A DNA stretch of 64,000 nt from Rhodothermales bacterium (GTDB lineage Bacteria > Bacteroidota > Rhodothermia > Rhodothermales > Bin80): positions 496,001 to 560,000 of the forward strand of contig CATQHT010000002.1 in NCBI GenBank assembly GCA_958296045.1, in the 5' to 3' direction. The notes under the pieces are model-generated. The model was not told the origin of the DNA and ran no database searches. It saw only the letters and a list, made by a program, of their open reading frames with translations. Shown here one piece after another: positions 29,293-39,118 of this stretch. Position 1 is the stretch's first letter; each line of letters begins with the position of its first letter. Both the position numbers and the translations under genes were made by a program.

Positions 29293-30660
29293 CTACCTTA
29301 GCGCGGTCCCGAGGCCCGTAGCATTGGGTCCGACCTCAAGCATTCGCTCCACTGTACGCGTCTTACGGTCGATGACGGCTACCACGCCGGGATGATATCC
29401 AAAGTTGTAGCGCGACGTATACTGCCCACCCAAGTTGTTGTTGGAGATGTAAACATAAAGTCCGTCTGTGCGCATCGCGGAGCCGTGCGGCTGCGCCATT
29501 CCTTCGATCACGGCCGCCACTTTCCGTTTTTCCATATTCACCACCGTGACGGTCCCGGCCATCTTATTGCCGAACCAAACCTCCTGGCCGTCAGGGCTGA
29601 ATACGGGATGCCAGGGGGCCGCACCTACATCGATAGACTCTTCAAGTACCGGCTGCGAAGGATCCGACGTGTCAAAAAAGAACAACTTGCCAGTGAGCTG
29701 CCCGCCTGCTACCATGGTTTGGGCGTCTGGCGTTACCGCAAACTGCACAAGCGTGTGAATCGGCCCTGCAATAGGTAGCAACGAAATGTCACCAGTGACA
29801 TGATTGATCGCAGCTATCTGGTTTTCGGCTAGGCTTCCCACAAACACATCTTTGCCAGCTGGGTGGATAGCTAGGGCGTGAGGTCGAGGAAAAAATACAT
29901 CGATCTCTTCGACCTCCATGCTCGTGCGCCCGACCATGCCGATGCGCTGTGGCGGGTTGACGGCCTTCATTGAGCGGCCCACGAAGAGTATATCCTCGTC
30001 TGGATGCAGCGCCAGCATCCCTGGGCGCTCAAATGCCACCTGTCCGACGAGCTCATGATTGCGGTCAAACTTGAGGACCACATCATCGCCGATCAACGAA
30101 ACGTACCATGCTGAGCCGTCCGGCTCCACAGCTACATGGTGTGGCTTGGCGTCTGCAGAGAAGCCGAGAGACTCCAGCCGGATCGTACGAACCACGAGTT
30201 GGGCATCCATGTCAATGACAGAAATCGCCGCTGCGCCCTCGTTGGCCGCAAATAGCAGGTTGCGGCTGTCCGCGTACGCCACATCGCCGTCGTCATTGCG
30301 GGCCCCGTGCTCTATCCAGCTCCGAACTGTAGCAAGGTCCTCAGGGGTGAGGCCATCGGCATAGGTGCGCAGCGAATCGGTGCTGTCAAGCTGGGTCGCC
30401 AGCCTGATGAGCAGGCTGGCTGCTGCGTCAAACGGGATTACTAATTCCCCAAAGTCGGATCCCGCCATCAGGGATTCCCATGATTTCAGGCTCAGGCCCG
30501 ATTCACGCTGTAAGAGCGGCGCGAACTTGTCCTGCAACAGCGGCAGCACCTCGGTGGAGAATTTCGGTGCGCTCTGGGCATGGCTCTCGTAAAGCCCAAG
30601 AGCAGGAAGGCTGATGAATGCAGATAGCAGCAGCGCACGTGTAACCATAGAAGAGGGCAT
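29293..30660 (-). CDS. YVTN-type beta-propeller with N-terminal PSCyt1-like domain lacking the heme motif
   Basis: Signal peptide MPSSMVTRALLLSAFISLPALGLYESHA; TEVLPLLQDKFAPLLQRESGLSLKSWESLMAGSDFGELVIPFDAAASLLIRLAT resembles planctomycete-type cytochrome c domains without CXXCH; then NHL/YVTN blades. Confidence 0.75.
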   Translation of the reverse strand: MPSSMVTRALLLSAFISLPALGLYESHAQSAPKFSTEVLPLLQDKFAPLLQRESGLSLKSWESLMAGSDFGELVIPFDAAASLLIRLATQLDSTDSLRTYADGLTPEDLATVRSWIEHGARNDDGDVAYADSRNLLFAANEGAAAISVIDMDAQLVVRTIRLESLGFSADAKPHHVAVEPDGSAWYVSLIGDDVVLKFDRNHELVGQVAFERPGMLALHPDEDILFVGRSMKAVNPPQRIGMVGRTSMEVEEIDVFFPRPHALAIHPAGKDVFVGSLAENQIAAINHVTGDISLLPIAGPIHTLVQFAVTPDAQTMVAGGQLTGKLFFFDTSDPSQPVLEESIDVGAAPWHPVFSPDGQEVWFGNKMAGTVTVVNMEKRKVAAVIEGMAQPHGSAMRTDGLYVYISNNNLGGQYTSRYNFGYHPGVVAVIDRKTRTVERMLEVGPNATGLGTALR

Positions 30661-30982
30661 TTGAGTATGCAGTACTGAGTCTAGGCGTCGGACGTTGGTG
30701 CGGCGCGTGCCAGACTGATGGCCAGCCAGCGCCACTTTGGCAGACGGAGCGCTGCTGGCGATCGGCCTGGAATCGTTCCGCTGGACGCAGGCCATATAAT
30801 TGAAACGCAGCCGCCTAGGCAGGTTTCCCGGGCCCGTCATCACAGCGCGCGCCAGACGGATCCTCACCCGACCGGCGCGCGCCAAACTTCATATAAGTAC
30901 GGGTGCAGCCGGGGCGCCTCGGATAGCACCGCACAAGAGTGCTGATTCGGCCAAGCCGCCTTAGTCGCCTATTCGGGCACGG

Positions 30983-33352
30983 TCAGATGTCCAGAGCTTG
31001 CCGCTTCAGGATAAACAGGCCTTCGCCCATGCTGGAAACGATGATGGTTCCGCTATCGAAGTAGGGATAGTTGCTCCAGGAGCCTGCAAACCCTGGATCG
31101 TCGTCACCGGCCGGGAAGGTGTCGAAGAAGCCCACCACCGTCGGGTTCGCACGGTCGGTGATGTCAAAGATGCGCAGCCCGCTCTTGTAGTTGGACTGGT
31201 ACATGACGTCGCCCCGGATGTAAAGGTTGTGGTCGCTGGACAGGTTTTCCGACTTATATTCGGTCACCAGCGTGGGGTCGTCCAGATCCATGAGGTCCCA
31301 TATCAGCGTACGTGTACCGACTACCTCGCCTCCGAGCTCATCCAGCTCATCATTCATATAGAAATACCGATGGTCGTCTGTAAGCCATCCCTGGTGGGCA
31401 TAGCTCACGTTGGGGTAGTCGGCCGAGCTGAGCGCTACAGGATTCTCTTTGTCGGTCACATCCGCGATGCTGAGCGCCGTTTCGTTCGATCCAAGGCATA
31501 TCTCCTTGCCCAGATAATCCTCATCGGGACCGTGGTAGATGACGCATTGCGCGTCGTGAGAGTAACCGGTACCTGAACGGCCTGTCCCCTCGTGCGCAAA
31601 GCATCCCGCGAATGTCGGATTTAGGGGGTCTTGGATGTTGATCATATGGAGGCCGCCGCCACAGCCCTCGCCGCCGCCCCTGGCGCCTACCGCATAGGCA
31701 AACCCCGTGTCTTCGTTGATGACGATGTTATGGGCGCTAGCGATGCCTGCGTAATGCGCGGTGGCCTCATACGCCACTGGAGGAGATTCAACGTCGCGAA
31801 GCTGCATGAGGTCAAATACCTGCATGCCATGCTCACCTGCGCCGTCGGCGACGATAAACGCGTGATTGTTGAACACCTTGATGTCACGCCAGACGGCGGC
31901 GCGGGCACCCTCAGTCATGGCCAGACTGCCCAGGTAAACCGGGTTTGTGGGGTCACCGATGTCGATAAAGGCTGTACCGTCACTACGTCCTAATAGCGCG
32001 TACTCGATGCCCGAATCCGGGTCTGTCCAGCCCCAGATATCCGAGGCGGTCACGCCTTCGCCGCCGCCAATCGCCGAGATCGGCAGGAATGCCAAGAGAT
32101 CGACGTTACTGCAGCCGAACTGCCAGGCCAGACTGTCCGCACACTCCGAAGGGCCATCGCTGGGGACCATGTCAATGCCGGCTGTTTCTGGCTCCGGCGG
32201 CTCTGCGCCGGAATCCACCGAGCCCTCCTGCTGCCAGCCGTCATCAGAAGCCCGAAACACATATGCGGCTCCTATCCCGCTTCTTGCCGCAGGCGCCGTG
32301 ATGACAAGTACATCGCCTTCTAGTGCCATCGCCAGCCCGAAAGTGACCGTGCCTTCGGCCGAGATGGTGTCGGTGCCATGCCACTGGTCGTCATCATTTT
32401 GCGAATACCGTATCACGCGTCCCTGGAACTCTTCGGCCAACGGCGCGCTGATCAGGACATCGGATTCATATGACAGTATGGCACGACCGAAGAAGTCATA
32501 CCGTTCGGTTGGTCTCAGTGACAGAGTTTGTGATTCAGTCCAGCTGCCTTCCTCACCTGGAGTGAAGACGATGACAGCGCCTGGTGGTGGCGGAGCTGTC
32601 GGCTGACTGTTGGGCCCGATGCCTGGTGCGCCGACCAGTAGCATGCCAGAGTCAAGAAAGTGAAGGGATCCACCAAAACCTATCAGTGTAGTGTCGGATG
32701 CGCTGAGCATCGCCTGATAGGAACCGTCCTCGCGACTGAAGATGTGAACAACACCGGCGCCGTCTAAAGCACCGGGAGCTCCCACAAACAGAGACGCGTT
32801 GCTCATAGCTAAGGACGTACCGAACGCGTCACCTTCGCCAATCCCGTCCATGGTGACGATGCCCGTCCGCTCCCAAGCATCCTCACCCCGCGTGAAGACC
32901 GTGACATGGCTCCCGTCACTGACGCCTCCCGAGTATACCTCCGCTCCGAAAAAGTGCACCGATGCACCAATCCTATCTTCCTCGGAACCCACTATGGATT
33001 CCACGTGAATTATGTCTCCAGTGTCCGCTGCGCGCTCTAAGACATGGATGACCCCTTGGCTGGTGTCTTGCGATGGTGCACCGACGAAGAGCTGGCCAGC
33101 GTGCACTTTCATGAAGTAACCGAAGAAATCTTCATCCGCCGGTTCCGCCGCCATTATGGTGTCGGTGCGCTGCCATACGCCGTCGTCATCCTGATTAAAT
33201 ACGAAAATCATTCCCGGGCCTTCCCCGATGGGCCGGCTGACTAGCACCTCATTGCCGTAGACCGAGGCGCTGATGCCAAAGGAGCCAAATTGCGCGACGG
33301 CTGGCGCCGCGGTTAACACCACGAGCAGTGTCGTAGAAAAAAGTCGTTGCAT
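30983..33352 (-). CDS. Choice-of-anchor B family protein with FG-GAP-like N-terminal repeats
   Basis: Signal peptide MQRLFSTTLLVVLTAAPAVA; NVDLLAFLPISAIGGGEGVTASDIWGWTDPDSGIEYALLGRSDGTAFIDIGDPTNPVYLGSL; LWDLMDLDDPTLVTEYKSENLSSDHNLYIRGDVMYQSNYKSGLRIFDI. Confidence 0.88.
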   Translation of the reverse strand: MQRLFSTTLLVVLTAAPAVAQFGSFGISASVYGNEVLVSRPIGEGPGMIFVFNQDDDGVWQRTDTIMAAEPADEDFFGYFMKVHAGQLFVGAPSQDTSQGVIHVLERAADTGDIIHVESIVGSEEDRIGASVHFFGAEVYSGGVSDGSHVTVFTRGEDAWERTGIVTMDGIGEGDAFGTSLAMSNASLFVGAPGALDGAGVVHIFSREDGSYQAMLSASDTTLIGFGGSLHFLDSGMLLVGAPGIGPNSQPTAPPPPGAVIVFTPGEEGSWTESQTLSLRPTERYDFFGRAILSYESDVLISAPLAEEFQGRVIRYSQNDDDQWHGTDTISAEGTVTFGLAMALEGDVLVITAPAARSGIGAAYVFRASDDGWQQEGSVDSGAEPPEPETAGIDMVPSDGPSECADSLAWQFGCSNVDLLAFLPISAIGGGEGVTASDIWGWTDPDSGIEYALLGRSDGTAFIDIGDPTNPVYLGSLAMTEGARAAVWRDIKVFNNHAFIVADGAGEHGMQVFDLMQLRDVESPPVAYEATAHYAGIASAHNIVINEDTGFAYAVGARGGGEGCGGGLHMINIQDPLNPTFAGCFAHEGTGRSGTGYSHDAQCVIYHGPDEDYLGKEICLGSNETALSIADVTDKENPVALSSADYPNVSYAHQGWLTDDHRYFYMNDELDELGGEVVGTRTLIWDLMDLDDPTLVTEYKSENLSSDHNLYIRGDVMYQSNYKSGLRIFDITDRANPTVVGFFDTFPAGDDDPGFAGSWSNYPYFDSGTIIVSSMGEGLFILKRQALDI

Positions 33353-33577
33353 GCAAAAACGTGCCCAGGGAGGGCGTTGTGGAACCGTAACCCAATTATA
33401 CGGATCTCCCCAAGAGAAGGGTTCAAGGTACAGACCGGGGCTCGCATGTACGCGGAGGGCGCCACAGGTTCGAGGGATTGCATGGCGGATCGGAATTGCG
33501 CGATCCTGCCTGATCTCGGCCGTTGTAGCGATGCCGACCTGGTGTGCTCCAGCATCAGCACGGCCAGAGGCTAGTAC

Positions 33578-33895
33578 ATGACCAGAACGCCAGGCTCCTG
33601 GTCGCCGGCTGGCACCGTATTGCTTGTCCACGCCGCAGATAGCGGCATGCCGCTGCCGCCGGCATCGCTGTTCACCCACACGGTACAGCTGCTTAGCTGC
33701 GGCACGCTGAGGCACCCGTCATGGCGGGGCAGGGACGTGCAATCCAGCACAACCACCAGCGACTGCCCAGCGCTCGCGCGCGCTGGATAGGCCAACAGGT
33801 TGTGAATCGCATGCTCGGTGGCCGCATCCCTCTTCAGCTCTCGTCATGCCATAGGGTGGAGCGCTGCCTGTGCAAGGTATTCAGGTCCGTGGACC
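33578..33895 (-). pseudogene. Degenerate 3' fragment of a second glgB
   Basis: ASAGQSLVVVLDCTSLPRHDGCLSVPQLSSCTVWVNSDAGGSGMPLSAAWTSNTVPAGDQEPGVLV aligns with Glg[70 protein letters not shown]; nucleotide similarity continues into the WHDES region. Confidence 0.9.
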
Positions 33896-34568
33896 GCGCA
33901 TTTAGTGGGTCGTCTTCCGCGGCCTCCTTAGTCTCCCGGTCAAAGTTCTTCTGCAGAAAGGAGGGCCAGCGCTGGTAGATTGCCTCGCCCACCGCGGTTA
34001 ATTGCCACTACTCCATGAGATCGGCATTCTTCGCGTCCTCCCGCTGATGGAGCTGCTTCTCCCCGTTATCTTCTATATCTTGCCTCCACACAGCAATTCT
34101 AGATTTAGATACCCGTTAAGGGTTTGGTCGTATCGTCATCCGCCTCCGCTGGATCCTTCCGGGGCCAGAGCCTCAACGATCTGTATGCTAAACAGGATCA
34201 CCGGGTCTTCCAGATACCTGGAAGACCGTCGTATCTCTCGGGAGGATGGATGGCGCCCAAATGTGGCTTCTCATTACTCGTTCCAGCCCTTTCAACAGCT
34301 TCCTCTGCAACTCGCGTGCGTGTATCTCGCAAAATGATCCGTTCCTCCACCGAAAACCTCAAATTCAGAATTGCTGGCCTCCACATAGGAACAAACTGAT
34401 TTGTCCGTAGATGTTGTACTTTGGGTTGTCATTGGCATAGGGAAATCGCCTACCTGCTTTACGACTTGTTCAGGAGACTCAATGCGACCACCGGCTACCA
34501 ATACAGGTTTTGAGGGCGGGATTCGGCCATCTCGCGTCACATCGATTTCCAGAGTGCGCCGAGCTCCG

Positions 34569-36587
34569 ATGTTCGCTGAGGAGCTTCTTGTATTCCTGCT
34601 CAACAAGCGGAGTGGCCATTTGCTACACATGCCGGACCGGACCCTTCATTACGCACTGGCAGGAGCAGTTCTGATGGATCTGGCACTCGAAGAACGCATC
34701 GATACCGACCTAGAGCGCCTGTGGGTGGTAGATTCGACACCGGTGGGCGAGGACCTCCTCGACCTGGCGCTCGCATTGATCGCCAAAGACGCTGGCAGCC
34801 ACGACGCGGCCCACTGGATCGAGTGTCTCGCCGTGACGGAGATTGCTGGGCAGATTCGGGAAGCGGCGATCACACGATTGATCGAGCGAGGCATCATGGA
34901 GCGAGATGCGGGCGGCTTTCTGTCTGTGACCCGTCTGGTGAGGAGAGCCCAACGATACCCCACAGTTGATGGTCTTGCGGGCCGAGAGGTCGAAGCGCGC
35001 ATCATGCGGATCCTCTTTACCGACGATATCCCTGACCCCCGTGATGCCATGCTCATCGCCCTTGTCGATGCCTGTGGCATTTTCGAGCGCGTGCTAACCC
35101 TGGAAGAGCGGGCAGAGGTTGCGGACCGCATTGATCTGTTGCGACGTCTCGATCTGATCGGTCGGACGGTAGGCGAGACGATTCGCTGTTTGGGGGCTCT
35201 CGAGCCCGAGGGTGCGCCCGAGTCTGGGAGCATCATCTTAGACGGCGAAGAGTGCGCCCAAGTGCTTGCCAGGCAGCCGATGGTCCCCGGCGGTCTGCCG
35301 ATTCTCGGGCACGGGCTCAGCCTCGCGACCGATCCGATGGCGTTTCTCACCAAGCAGTACCTTACCCACGGTCCCGTCTTCCGTGTCCGTGTGCCCGGCA
35401 ACAACATCACGGTTCTTGCTGGTCCAGAGGCAAACATCTTCATGCAGCGCCAAGGCCGCCTGTACCTGCGCTCGTACAAGGCCATGGGGCCCTTGGTGCG
35501 GCATTTGGGCGCCCACAGGGCGATACTCAACATGGATGGTGACGAGCATTTCCGGTTGCGTAAAGTCATGAACAAGAGCTTTTCGCCCAAAGTCATCTTT
35601 ACGCACCTCGACACAACGTGCGATGTTGCCGCCGAGGAGCTCGCCACCTGGCCCGAGGGGAAGCCTCTGGCGGTGCTTCCGGCGTTGCGGCGCATCTTCA
35701 TTGAGCAGACCTCACAGGTATGCACCGGAACGTCCGCGCTCGAATGGGTCGATGATCTCACGTATTACATTGAAACGATCATTACGTGCTTTGCTCGGCG
35801 TTCCCCCCAATGGAAGCTGCGGTCGCGGCGCATGCGGCGCGCGCGTGCTAGCGCGACTCGGCTGGCGGAGGTTGTGCTGAATGCTCACGACCCAGAGCTT
35901 CGTGCAGGCACGACGCCCGACATGATCGACGACTTGATCGAGCTGCACCGCGCCGACCCCCAGTTCTTGCCGCAGAACGAGTTGCGTGCGACCACCCTAG
36001 CCCCCTTCTTAGCAGGTCTCCACACCACCACTGCTTCGGCTGCCTTCATGCTCTACCAGGTGCTCAGACACCCCGAGATTTACGCCGCCATGCAGCGCGA
36101 AGCGGACGCGCTGTTTGCAGGCGAGGGCCTGACACCGGCCAAATTGCGTAAGATGGACGTAACGCACCGAGCCCTGATGGAGACCCTGCGCCTGTATCCG
36201 GTCGGGGGGGTGTTGCTGAGGGATGTCGTCAACACCTTCGAGCTTGCAGGCCACACGATTCCGTTTGGCGAGCTAGTCATGGTCCCCGTTACCGTACCCC
36301 ACTTCTGCGAGGAGTATTTTCCCGATCCCCTGCGGTTCGATATCGACCGCTACCTTCCCGAAAGGAACGAGCATCGGCAAAAAGGAGTGTATGCGCCGTT
36401 CGGTATCGGGACGCATCGTTGCATCGGTGCCCGCTTTACGGACGTGCAGGTCGCGCTGACCTGCGCGACGCTGCTGCGCCGTGCTGACCTTGCGCTCCAT
36501 CCACCGAACTTCAAGCTGAAGCCCAAGTACGCTCCGGTCCTCACGCCAGGCAAAGCGTTCAAGATTACGGTTGCGCCCAGGCACTGA
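34569..36587 (+). CDS. GPP34 (GOLPH3-like) domain - cytochrome P450 fusion
   Basis: N-term LHYALAGAVLMDLALEERIDTDLERLWVVDSTPVGEDLLDLALALIA...LIERGIMERDAGGF...RRAQRYPTVDGLAGREVEARIMRILFTDDIPDPRDAMLIALVDACGIF (GPP34). C-term P450: ETLRLYP (ExxR), FGIGTHRCIG (heme Cys), I-helix AGLHTTT. One uninterrupted frame. Confidence 0.88.
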   Translation: MFAEELLVFLLNKRSGHLLHMPDRTLHYALAGAVLMDLALEERIDTDLERLWVVDSTPVGEDLLDLALALIAKDAGSHDAAHWIECLAVTEIAGQIREAAITRLIERGIMERDAGGFLSVTRLVRRAQRYPTVDGLAGREVEARIMRILFTDDIPDPRDAMLIALVDACGIFERVLTLEERAEVADRIDLLRRLDLIGRTVGETIRCLGALEPEGAPESGSIILDGEECAQVLARQPMVPGGLPILGHGLSLATDPMAFLTKQYLTHGPVFRVRVPGNNITVLAGPEANIFMQRQGRLYLRSYKAMGPLVRHLGAHRAILNMDGDEHFRLRKVMNKSFSPKVIFTHLDTTCDVAAEELATWPEGKPLAVLPALRRIFIEQTSQVCTGTSALEWVDDLTYYIETIITCFARRSPQWKLRSRRMRRARASATRLAEVVLNAHDPELRAGTTPDMIDDLIELHRADPQFLPQNELRATTLAPFLAGLHTTTASAAFMLYQVLRHPEIYAAMQREADALFAGEGLTPAKLRKMDVTHRALMETLRLYPVGGVLLRDVVNTFELAGHTIPFGELVMVPVTVPHFCEEYFPDPLRFDIDRYLPERNEHRQKGVYAPFGIGTHRCIGARFTDVQVALTCATLLRRADLALHPPNFKLKPKYAPVLTPGKAFKITVAPRH

Positions 36588-36686
36588 GCGCGCGGCATCG
36601 CCGACCCCTTTTGTGCTCACAGACGTATCTGCGGGTAGCCGACACCGTCGGCGCGACACTTGGAGGGAAGGAGCGAGATCGCGCTG

Positions 36687-37889
36687 CTACCGCCGTTTGA
36701 GCTTCCCTGCGGCGCGGCGCACCCGATAGCCCCAGGCGGATAACAGTGAGAACATTCTTGCGGGGCTTAGCAACGGGCGGGGACTAGGAAGCAGCTTACC
36801 GGCGTCCAGATCCTTGATCGCGATAGCGAGTCGCTTCAGTAGCAAATCCATCCCCTCCGCCATGCGGCGGTCAGAAATGTCCACCACACCGCATCCTACG
36901 ATTAAGGGCATCAGCACCGCTAGTATGTTGCTGCGATAAGCGCGCCAGCACTCCTCGAAAGAGATATCGGCAGCGCCCTCGGCGCAGATGATACGATGGT
37001 ATTCCTCGAGTGCCGGCCGTTCAATCTCACGGCGAATCTCGGACGTCACGCTGTTGATGAAGAAGAAGGCGATATCGTACAGTCCGCAGTGCATCGATGC
37101 CATCTGCCAATCGATCACCGTCACCTCGCTGGAGCTGGGCTCTGCGAAGAACATATTGGTTGTGCGATAGTCTCCGTGTACGAGTGTGCGGGGCATCGTG
37201 GCGGCTAGGTCCGCGAAATGGTCGGCGAGTCTGGGGCCATAGGCTTCTGCGAGCCAGCTCATGTCGCCGCGCAATATGTCCCCGAATCTGTCCAACGCAT
37301 GGCCCAACATGGCCAGATAGTAGAGCTGGAGCAGCACACGACGCCATAGGCTCGCGAATTTGGGAATCCGCGCCAGCACCAACGATCCTTCGCGATCCCA
37401 GAACGCCGCGTGCAACCGCGCCGCTGCCCGGATGGCCGTCATCACCTGATCGGGATTGGCTCCGTCCCTGAACTGGACCGACTCCATGCCAGCCAGATCC
37501 GCAAGCAAGAGAACGAAGCTGTGGTCTTTCGGGTTGAAGTCCCCGTACAGGAGGGCCGGGGTGGCGACTGGGGCGTTCACTGCAATGCGCAGGTAGAACT
37601 CACACTCGACCTTATAGACGGACATCAGCCAGCTCGTCCTTCTGACGCTGCGTTTTGCTGTGGGAAGCTTCACGATCACTGTCTCAGGACCCGGTCGGCC
37701 ACCGCCTTTGCGATAGGCTATCTCGGCGCGGAAGGTGTCGCTGACCGCACCTTGGTCAATGGCATCCATGTCCTCGAAGACTAGCTTTTCCACTGGTGCG
37801 CAGTCGGCCAGTCCTCCTGCGACCAGAGCCCTGCGCATCCAAGAGGCCGTGATGTCGTCCCGCGAGGCGGGCAATGGTGGTTTTATCAT
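36687..37889 (-). CDS. Ecdysteroid-kinase-like / aminoglycoside phosphotransferase-fold small-molecule kinase
   Basis: APH-fold motifs LVHGDYRTTNMFFAEPSSSEVTVIDWQMASMHCGLYDIAFFF; VIVKLPT lysine strand; layout like EcKinase/DUF1679 proteins. ATGA overlap with the upstream MFS gene. Confidence 0.83.
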   Translation of the reverse strand: MIKPPLPASRDDITASWMRRALVAGGLADCAPVEKLVFEDMDAIDQGAVSDTFRAEIAYRKGGGRPGPETVIVKLPTAKRSVRRTSWLMSVYKVECEFYLRIAVNAPVATPALLYGDFNPKDHSFVLLLADLAGMESVQFRDGANPDQVMTAIRAAARLHAAFWDREGSLVLARIPKFASLWRRVLLQLYYLAMLGHALDRFGDILRGDMSWLAEAYGPRLADHFADLAATMPRTLVHGDYRTTNMFFAEPSSSEVTVIDWQMASMHCGLYDIAFFFINSVTSEIRREIERPALEEYHRIICAEGAADISFEECWRAYRSNILAVLMPLIVGCGVVDISDRRMAEGMDLLLKRLAIAIKDLDAGKLLPSPRPLLSPARMFSLLSAWGYRVRRAAGKLKRR

Positions 37890-39118
37890 TGGGCCGCCTC
37901 CGAGGTTGGTTCCACTGGTCTCGCAAACGCGAATGCTAGTATTGCGATGAGCGCGCACCCTGCGATGCCGATGGCGGTGGTGGCCAGCGTGCCACCGTGG
38001 AATGCGTCCAGCCCCGCCCCGGCCAAGCCCCCCACCACGTTGGGCAGGGAGCCCACGATGCCAGACGCGATGGCACGCGAGCCGGGAAAATGCGCCAAAA
38101 AGCATGCGATAGCGTTCCCGGCGATAATGCCCAGCGTGCCCGAAACCACCGTCGTTAATGCGATGACGACGGGAAGGGAGGGTGGCATGAGCATAACATG
38201 CGCCAGTAGCAGCAGAGCGGCAAGGAACTGGGCGCCGCATGCCATGGGGACGAGCTGCTCGGCGTGGTGCTTAACGATGAGGCGAAGATTTAGTATGGCG
38301 CCACCCATGTACGCCACCGTGCTTAAGGCCAGCAGCAGGCCGAAGGGTCTCGGACCGACGCCGAACCACTCCATGTAGACGAATGTTGCGTCGGTAAAGT
38401 AGACGAAGCTACAGCCCGCCGCGAAGCTCAAACCGATGGCATATGCCATTGCGCGAGGCTTGCCGAGCACCTCCTGGTAACCGCGGATCGCCTGGCGAAC
38501 GATCGCAGGATGCGGCTCTGTGGACCCAGAGACTGTCTCGGGAAGCTGGATCCATAGGAGCCATCCGAGGAGGCCGCAGCACACTAGCAAAATCACGAAC
38601 GAGGACTGCCACACGAACACGCCCACTAGTAGCGCGCCGACGATGGGGGTTAGGATGTATCCGATGGCCTGGGCAATCTGGATCAGGCTAAGCGAACGCG
38701 CTGTGTTTTTGGTGGTGCCCAAGTCCGCGATTACGGCGGCGATGTTGACCGCGGCCATGCCCAGGACAGCGCCTTGGACGAATCGAAACACTACAAACAG
38801 GTCCGCGGTAGCGGAGAATAGGATACCGATCGTCGAAGCCGCGAAAAGCCCCAGCCCCAGCTGGGTCGATGATCTTCGGCCGAACCGGTCGGAGATGGGG
38901 GCACCCACGATCTGCCCGATGCCAAGCCCGACAAGGAACATGCTCACGGAAAGCTCGATCCGCTGAATGTCGACCCCGAACCACTCGCCAATGTCAGGCA
39001 GGGCTGGCATGTAGAGGTGCATCGCCAGTGCCGGCATAATGGCCAACGCCGCGAGGGCCAATATGGGGATCTCCCCAGACCGTCGATCGTTAGAGGCTGC
39101 GATCTCGACTTGGGTCAT
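37886..39118 (-). CDS. MFS transporter, Bcr/CflA-like
   Basis: LHLYMPALPDIGEWFGVDIQRIELSVSMFLVGLGIGQIVGAPISDRFGRR (MFS motif A, Bcr/CflA N-terminus), 12 hydrophobic segments. Confidence 0.92.
   Translation of the reverse strand: MTQVEIAASNDRRSGEIPILALAALAIMPALAMHLYMPALPDIGEWFGVDIQRIELSVSMFLVGLGIGQIVGAPISDRFGRRSSTQLGLGLFAASTIGILFSATADLFVVFRFVQGAVLGMAAVNIAAVIADLGTTKNTARSLSLIQIAQAIGYILTPIVGALLVGVFVWQSSFVILLVCCGLLGWLLWIQLPETVSGSTEPHPAIVRQAIRGYQEVLGKPRAMAYAIGLSFAAGCSFVYFTDATFVYMEWFGVGPRPFGLLLALSTVAYMGGAILNLRLIVKHHAEQLVPMACGAQFLAALLLLAHVMLMPPSLPVVIALTTVVSGTLGIIAGNAIACFLAHFPGSRAIASGIVGSLPNVVGGLAGAGLDAFHGGTLATTAIGIAGCALIAILAFAFARPVEPTSEAAQ

Noticed and set aside
34649-35761. 370-aa minus-strand ORF opposite GPP34-P450
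   Set aside because: Low-complexity Ser/Arg-rich composition typical of an antisense shadow in GC-rich coding DNA; the plus strand has clear domain motifs.
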